A DNA stretch of 64,000 nucleotides from NCBI GenBank assembly GCA_039619475.1, contig CM077116.1:170579363-170643362 (forward strand), in the 5' to 3' direction. Of this stretch, positions 57,357 to 64,000 are shown piece after piece. Origin of the DNA: Icerya purchasi (Eukaryota; Arthropoda; Insecta; Hemiptera; Monophlebidae). Under the pieces are notes generated by a model. It saw nothing but the letters and a program-made list of their open reading frames with translations. It made no database searches and had not been told where the DNA came from. Every line of letters starts with the position of its first letter. Position 1 is the first letter of the stretch. The position numbers and the translations under genes were made by a program.

Positions 57357-59067
57357 GTAAATTACATTTCTCAAGATAACGCGGAAGTTATTCGCAATGT
57401 GGAACAATCTTATCGCCTCTAAAAACAAGTTCGCCCAATACAAACGAGAATTAAGCAAACTTATGATAATTAACAATGTAAATTAATTACAATATCATCA
57501 TTACTATTTTATTACGAGTTTGAGCTAATGTTGACGCTTTCGTTCATATGGAAATGTACATTTCTCTTTCGGTCTCTTCTGTTATAAATAATACACGGCT
57601 GCCGTTGCCGTTATCCGTATGAACCATCGCAATCAAGAATATCGAAGCACTATTAGAAATTATTGTTTATGAACAAAGTCTGATTAGCAACGTGTTACAC
57701 GATCGTATATTAATCAGCGCCGCTTTTAAAGGGAGTTAAAAAATAAATTTACTCAAAATTTTATAACATCTGCCGATCAGTGTGAAAATTTTCACGAAAC
57801 CATCCCAGTATTCACGATTGTGTTCTGACTATTTCTGTCATACCGTGCTCCATAACCGCATCTTTCGCTGAATAATTCAAGTCTGTATTTTGTTAAATGT
57901 TTTTTAACCATTTCTTTTGTGAATTCATTTTAAAAATATTTCATTCTCGCTCTTTTTAGTGTGTTTTTACAATTTTAAACGTTATCATAGGTCTCGTTTA
58001 ATTTTTTTGTTTCTAGGCTAACTTCTACCCTTTGGCCATTTTACGCTATTTCTTTTAGATATTTTAATAAAATTGTATAAATTTTTACATTCGATAAACA
58101 CACCGGCTGATAAACTGTTTATATTAACGATAATGTATGGAATGTAAGTAGAATCTGCCAAACACTTTCCTTTCCCGCTCGAGCAGCATTATACTGCCCC
58201 TTGCCTAATAACAGCTCTTCCCCATCTCATAATAGGATAACATAATTTTTAATAACATCATGTTCTCGTGGAAAGCCCATTGGACCTCATGTCAGACTTT
58301 CTTAAGGCTAATCAAATCCTCAATCGAACCATGGTGACCAGAAAAAAATATTTCCCATAGAGACTTCTGTGCCCTTAGCCGCTTACGCACAGGCCACACA
58401 TCCTTGTCGCATAACTTTATTTTACAAAGAACCCCACTTCCTGTGAATTGTCCTTTCTGTTACCAAGGTGTTGTTCCCTCAACTTTCCACATAAAGTGTG
58501 ACTACCCAGCACTCTCACCCCATCGGCCCGCTTTTATAAATAACGAAACACAAATATCTACAGAAATTGTACAGATACTTGCTGTTAATTTTATTTAAAG
58601 GTGATATTGAGTTTCCACTTCCAGGAAATACCAGTTCCTGTGTGTTTTCGATATTTATGTCTAACGATAAATTGTGCAGTTATGTACTTCGAGTACTGTT
58701 TTTCGTCCTGTTTTCTGATAACATTATTAAGAGATGCTGCAGAAATGTACATATTACTAAATCATTGGCATAACTAGTCGAACATTTTTGTTTTCAATCC
58801 GTTCTAATCTGCGTGTATAAATTTTGAATAATAAGCACTTCTCTGAGGTATTAAATTGTGTCATGTATTTTATAGAATTATTTTAGAATAAGTTTTTTGT
58901 CGTTATAATAATTATATATTTAATTAGAGATTGGTTGTGATATATTCATGTTGCATTCAAATTAATAAATCAGCATTGTTGTGCGCGAATCTGTGATATC
59001 TATGAAAATAGTAGTTGTATACCAATTCCTAGTTGGCCATTTAATAAATTTCCATGTAATGTTTAAG
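57357..59067. other. Intron 4 of the protease homologue
   Basis: 1.7 kb, the shortest complete intron of the gene. It contains the small LINE remnant at 58330-58640 and otherwise no recognisable feature. Confidence 0.65.
58330..58640 (+). mobile_element. 3' fragment of a Jockey/I-type LINE
   Basis: It encodes ALSRLRTGHTSLSHNFILQR, then NCPFCYQGVVPSTFHIKCDY, matching the RxRTGHTxLTH and C-x2-C...H-x2-xC tail shared by many insect LINE ORF2 proteins. The frame is short and damaged. Confidence 0.7.
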
Positions 59068-59169
59068 ATTACATTCGTCCAATCTGTTTACCGAATTCAA
59101 CGGCACTGCGGACTGACTCGTTCGAGAATAGAACCTTTACCGTTGCCGGTTGGGGTATAACGGAGTCGA
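59068..59169 (+). CDS. Serine protease homologue, exon 5 (GWG region), gene continues beyond window
   Basis: The exon encodes DYIRPICLPNST (Cys164 in the classic PICLP motif) and TFTVAGWGITES, the conserved AGWG motif of S1 proteases. It ends at GTAAGT in phase 1. The acceptor is AAG with a poor pyrimidine tract, the weakest splice site of the model, but the reading frame across it is exact. I searched 59170-64000 by eye for a GDSGGP-type exon and found none, so the final exon(s) lie outside the window. Whether the serine is retained is unknown. Confidence 0.83.
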
Positions 59170-59233
59170 GTAAGTATTCGGATGGCGAAAAATTAATTAC
59201 AAATATATACATATATATGTGTATATATATATA

Positions 59234-60424
59234 CTAGCTGACCCAGCCACGCGTTGCTGTGGCTTAGTAGTTATAATAGATTAATTTTTTACTTATTATT
59301 TTGATGCAACCAAATTAATTTTTACTAATAAACCTGAAATTATTTAGCCGATTTTGAATCATATGTAGAGAATGAAATTATCCAACTGATATACACTAAT
59401 TGAATTTACATATTATTTATCTAATCTTTAACTTTAATCTGTAATCAATGACTTATTTACACAATATACTAAATAAATTAGTTACATAAAAATTAAATTT
59501 TATAAATGAGGCAGATAACATTGGTTTCGAACTATTAGTTATATTATTTTATAAAATTGAAAATTATCTAAGCACTAATTTGTGCACAATGTTCTTGGTC
59601 AACCTGTCTTTTGCTAAGACGAATAGACTTGATGGTGTTCCCCCACACGTGAGCACCAGGCAACATGCGTTTATTCCTGCAATTTCTTCTTCCGATTCAG
59701 TAGTTCTCATAACACGCATACGCCGTGCGTTTCTGCTACGCGCATTGTTCAGGTTCGATTGTCTCCGCGGCATTATCTTATACTGAAATATAAAGCAACT
59801 TACATGCCCAACGATGTCAGGAAGTTGTATCACTGCCACAATATTGTTGTCGGAATATTAAAATAATTTTTTTTTTTTTTTTTTTTTTATCAAGGCAGGA
59901 CGTTTATTAAATACACTGAAATATAAATAAATTAAATGCCGCACAATATCGCACAATATTTTTTTTCCCCCCCTAAACAACAACTCCGTAATAACACGAA
60001 CTTTTTTGTAAACAACAGCGAAAAAATTTATTTTATCATTCATCGATAAAAACGTCATGCGCCAGCGATAAACCTGGTTGCATTTCGATTAACATCGCAC
60101 GATACACAAAAGTCGCCACGAAAAGTAGAGTTGGTGCTCAAAAAATAATAAAATTGTCAAATTTGTTTTTTTTAATATAACAAATATTTATGTAAATAAT
60201 TAAAGCAAAAAGTAATAGCCAACAATTAAATTTTTTTTTTTTTAAATTGATTGATTAAATTATTTAATATAACAAATATTTATGTAAATAATTAAAACAA
60301 AAAGTATCCTATCTCTTAAGAGTTGGATTAAATTGCATGTACTTTCAAAATTTTATAAAAATCGGTTAAGTAAATTCCGAGTTTATCCTGCACAAACATA
60401 AAGACACGGGATTTTTATATATAT

Positions 60425-60427
<3 letters not shown>
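59234..60427 (-). mobile_element. Non-autonomous Helitron
   Basis: On the minus strand the element starts TCTATATATATAAAAATCCC directly after an A. It ends with a hairpin (AGCCACAGCAACGCGTGGCT), a short linker and CTAG directly before a T, exactly the Helitron rules (TC start, hairpin plus CTRR end, insertion between A and T, no duplication). A minus-strand frame includes MPRRQSNLNNARSRNARR and RTTESEEE. I recognise this as like the N-terminus of insect Helitron helicase-type proteins. Only this stub remains, so the copy cannot move by itself. It sits in TA-rich DNA. Confidence 0.85.
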
Positions 60428-60466
<39 letters not shown>

Positions 60467-60510
60467 GTGTGTGTGTGTGTGTGTGTGCGTGTGCGTGTGT
60501 ATATACATGT
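60426..60510. repeat. TA then TG microsatellite beside the Helitron
   Basis: A run of TA units passes into TG/CG units (TGTGTGTGTGTGTGCGTGTG). It starts at the Helitron's 5' edge and probably formed part of the insertion target. Confidence 0.88.
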
Positions 60511-60554
60511 ATTTCATACCGTGTGATTTGAAAATATAGGTTATGTCCGAAATA

Positions 60555-61660
60555 TTACGCTTTTTTTTTTCTTTTTATTGGGCTCATCAATCAGGTCCCT
60601 TCACCCAGAAACAATTAGAAAGGAAAATGAATCAATTATATTTTGATGCAGTCGGACATTGTCAGTAGTAAGGAACAAACAATGGGAACGATATGTGAAG
60701 AAGGAAAAGACAAGATATAGGAGGCACAATATGGAGTAGGAATACCAATTCGCAGCAAATTGGAAAAGAAAGCAGAACGTTCGATTGAAAGAGATGAACA
60801 CTCCAAGAACACATGATCAGCATCGCAAACGTGCTCTTCGTTTGGGTGGAGAGAACAATATGGAGAAGACACCAACGAAAAACGAGAAGAAGGCACAGAG
60901 AGTGGCCAACGCGCAGACAAATAATGGAGATAACAACAGAACGACGAAGTAAAGGAAACAAAGAAAACCACGAATGCACAGGAAGACTAGGTTGAACAGA
61001 CATATAGAAAAAATAATTGTTAGAAAAAGAGGAAACGTATATATCCGACCAAAACCTAAGATGAAAACTTTTACATGGCGGAAGGGGATTAAAGAATGGG
61101 ATTTTTTTAAAGAAGAACTGAGAAGAAGCAGCAATCCGAGCCAAGGAGTCCGCCGCTTCATTACAAAAAATGACCGAATGGCTGGGAACCTACAACAAAT
61201 CAATTTAAATGGAATGGAGGAAGGAAAGAACGTGGATAAGTGGGCATATCCCGAGTATAATAAAATCCCAGGAATGATCATGTAGAGGAGAACAGATGGC
61301 ATGCAGGGCGGACATGGAATCTGATATAATTACGAATTTAGAAGAAAGGTGATTTGAAGAAAATAAAATATCGGAACGTAAGATAATCATTAATTCGTTT
61401 AGGGATATGGAAAAAAGAAGAGGCAGACGAAAATATTCTGAAAAATCAGGATCTGGGAGGATAAAGGAGGCAGAGACACCACCCGACCTCTTCGAACCAC
61501 CTGTAAATACGGTTATATGAAATAGAAATTGAGAATTGATAGCACTGTGGATTCCTGTTTAATTAGGGCCTATGGAAGAAATTTGGGGAGCGTAGGAACA
61601 TTTTAGGAGGATGGCAGAGTTCCATGAAATTAAAGGTAAAATAGAAGTGTTGAATGATGA
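60555..61660 (-). mobile_element. 5'-truncated I-type LINE, RNase H end (minus strand)
   Basis: Read on the minus strand: an RNase H start resembling FTGGSKRSGGVSA (near 61520), KFVIISDSMSALHAI (near 61340), then CDADHVFLECSSLSIERSAF, the Cys/His tail, and GLFSNLLRIGIPTPYC-like sequence. It ends GATGAGCCCAATAAAAAG with an A-rich tail at 60555-60580. Frames are broken several times. Confidence 0.75.
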
Positions 61661-62276
61661 AATGATGATTTTTTCTAGCGTGCTCTTTAAGAGTAAGTTT
61701 GTTCGAGGTCGCGCCTAAATGAAAGTAAAACACTAAACAGAGTCAGAACCGGTATATTGTCCTATAATTTACGAAAGAAGACTATTTCTAAATGGTACGC
61801 TAATTGTCACAGTTAAGTCAAATGTCGATCACCGAAAAATTTTCATAACGTTCCCAACTCAGAAACCGGAGAATTTCAAGCACTGTCAATTTCCGTGCGC
61901 ACTATGTGTACATTGATACGGAACGAGCGATCTCTAGCTTCATAAGAAGATAACGATTATTTCGTTTTAATTATTTATTTACCGAAAGATAGCGCTAAAT
62001 ATACCTGTTTTGTAACTGATAATTATTTAAGTCTGGCTGTGCAAAAGTAGTCGAATGCCATCGGATATTAAAATTAATCTCGTGAAACCAGAAGAAAGGT
62101 AAAAAAAAAAAACATAAATATTTCGTGCATCTATCTCCATCGATGTTAGGAAAAATAAAAATAAAATTCTTTTTTTTTTTTTTATTAATCGGTGAAGTTT
62201 ATAAATAATCAGGCTGGAATTTTTCTCTCTTTTTTCTTGGGCTCGCCCTTGATTTTAAATCAACCACTTGAAGTTA
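61661..62276. other. Intron 5 stretch, nothing recognised
   Basis: AT-rich and non-coding. A phrase TTGGGCTCGCCCTTGATTTT near 62237 resembles an inverted LINE 3' end but has no attached body. Confidence 0.45.
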
Positions 62277-62714
62277 TTATTATTATTTATTATATTTACA
62301 AGTCGCTTTTGGACTACAAGGTCATTAGCGACTACGGTTTTACAGATAATTATAAAATTTTATATTGAATATTTGAAAATGAGCGGAACAACGAAATATA
62401 ATCAAAAAATTAGCTGAAGGCTGGGGAAGTTAGATCAGTTAGAATACAGAGATGTCTTTGAGGAAGGCTACGATTTTTTTACACTTCTCGGCGTCCGAAA
62501 ACATCTCTGGAAGGCCGTTGGTAATACCCGCTTGTTGTCTGGCCTGCTGGTAGTGATTACACTCGATCAAAAGATGCCTCACCGATATAGGCACGTTGCA
62601 GCGTTGACACAGGTTGGGCGGTTTTTTAGATATGAGGAACGAATGGGTCAAGTTTGTGTGTCCAATGCGGATACGAGTTAGGACACACTGCTCGTGTCTA
62701 CTGAGAGTTGGCAT
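62277..62714 (-). mobile_element. 3' fragment of a Jockey/I-type LINE (minus strand)
   Basis: The minus-strand frame 62439-62714 encodes LTRIRIGHTNLTHSFLIS, then CQRCNVPISVRHLLIECNHY, the conserved C-terminal tail of these ORF2 proteins. The 3' region reads GTCGCTAATGACCTTGTAGT and ends in an AAT repeat tail near 62277. It is a different lineage from the I-type copies that end in GCCCA plus poly(A). Confidence 0.78.
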
Positions 62715-62939
62715 GTTTTCGTAGGTTGAAGTATTATGTTAGATATTTAAATTCTGAGGAAATAGGAGGTGGAAGAACAAAGGATTGATGGAATTATTCC
62801 TGGAGATGGATAGGAAAGTTAGTTTGGAAAAAATTTTTAAAGACGGATTAGAGAAGAATTTTTAATATAAAAATGCTCCCACGGGTGAAACGATTCAGGT
62901 AAATGCTGGAAATAAAAGATCGATGCATGAATGAAAATA

Positions 62940-63560
62940 TAGAATGGAAATGGCATTTCAACTAACAAGAAGCACATATAATAAAAAATCAATATCCAGA
63001 GATGCCAAAGTAAGACACTATAACTCTGTCATTAAGCCACAGTGCGCAGCCGAATGCCTAGCCCTGACTTCTAACGAAGAAATACACCAACTGGAAATCA
63101 AGGAGAGGAAAATAATCCAAAAAGTATTGGACCCTTTGAAAGATGAAGAACACTAGAAATTAACGAACAATAGGGAAATATATAAAATAACAGAGAAGGT
63201 GAGCGACACAATTAGGAAGAGAAGAGTCACATTTTATGGACACATTAAAAGGATGAATAACGACCGCCTTACCAAAAAAAATTTTGACTTCTTCGACAGC
63301 AAACTGAAAAGTGGAATACCGTGGATGGTACAAGTCAAACGAGATTTAGAGCGTAGGGATGATTCGTGAAAGAGAAGTTAGAGGTAGAAACAAGTTTAGA
63401 CGCAAGGTTCAAGCTTTTCAAGTATTCGACGAGGCTGCAGTAAGGAAAACGGAGCGAATATAGACAGAAGAAAGAAAGAAGGCACACTCGGAAAGGCTGA
63501 AAGAATACCGGACAAAGAAACAGAAGGAAAAGGAAGGAACGAAGTGTATTTGACATTAAG
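62940..63560 (+). mobile_element. RTE-like LINE C-terminal fragment
   Basis: The plus-strand frame 62944-63156 encodes SRDAKVRHYNSVIKPQCAAE and IHQLEIKERKIIQKVLDP, the post-RT thumb region of a common insect endonuclease/RT family. After a stop it continues KRRVTFYGHIKRMNNDRLTK and further basic sequence. Decayed and 5' truncated. Confidence 0.68.
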
Positions 63561-64000
63561 CGTATAATATTTCTGTGGTCCGTAATTGGCCAAAATTGAA
63601 AAAATAAAAAAACAAAACCTACCAGATTACATGTTTTATAAATTTCTCTGAGTCTTTTTGTTTCCCTTCTTTTTGTGCTATCTTTACCGGCGAGCTGACC
63701 AGAATCTAGTATGAAACTTTTTACGTAGAGGAAGAAAATTAGAAGCGGGGAATTTTAGTGAAATGAAAGCGGAGAGATAGAGCAATTTGAGGCGAGGAAT
63801 CTGTTATTTCATCATCCTCTTTCCCCGTATGTCTCCAGGGAAAATCGATATGTATAGAACGAAGTAAAAGAAGAGTGTGAATGAGAGCGAATACAAAGGA
63901 TACAAAAATCGGAAGAGTGAAAGGGGAAATGTGAAGAAATAGCTTTAGAGATTTAATGAAATATTTGAAAGAACGTTTCGTAATTTAAATCCCCATCGAT
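63561..64000. other. End of window, nothing recognised
   Basis: Non-coding, purine-rich in places. No protease exon was found here. Confidence 0.45.

Overview
This is a eukaryotic, AT-rich, intron- and transposon-dense window, almost certainly from an insect or other arthropod. That call rests on a trypsin-fold serine protease homologue with arthropod-style exons and on insect-type non-LTR retrotransposons and Helitrons. The species cannot be named from the sequence.

The only host gene I can support is a plus-strand secreted serine protease homologue. Five exons were found by reading splice sites (6895-6980, 29314-29409, 40895-41036, 57196-57356, 59068-59169). All join in phase to give 191 residues without a stop. 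Two catalytic triad positions are substituted (His to Tyr, Asp to Asn), so the product is probably a non-catalytic homologue. The exon carrying the active-site Ser region lies beyond the window. The gene covers more than 52 kb because its introns are packed with repeats.

Intron 1 (6981-29313) holds the most striking object: a giant inverted repeat, left arm 7085-16756 and right arm 18161-27913, around a 1.4 kb spacer. The arms differ by an 81 bp tandem duplication and the few substitutions I found. Each arm carries the same two intronless genes, A (334 aa) and B (284 aa). Their main domains are different, but their promoter/5' leader and first ~20 codons are alike. Both resemble uncharacterised protein families that recur in arthropod genomes. 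Each arm also has a GC-rich, G-quadruplex-capable block, a cluster of a GCGAAAGCGCACGC-like motif, repeated upstream modules, and a degenerate repeat array beside the spacer. This could be a duplicated virus- or transposon-derived locus. A head-to-head assembly join must be excluded first.

Introns 2 to 5 (29410-64000) are a transposon graveyard. They contain a near-complete I-type LINE (43523-48558) and several truncated relatives in both orientations, an R1-like LINE split by a DNA transposon that itself carries an RTE-like fragment, a further truncated LINE, a textbook Helitron (59234-60427), Helitron ends at 31862 and 37463, and several MITE-like inverted repeats. Region 1-6894 has no convincing gene. 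It holds simple repeats, a divergent inverted-repeat pair, a tRNA-like stretch and a 19 bp minisatellite just upstream of exon 1.
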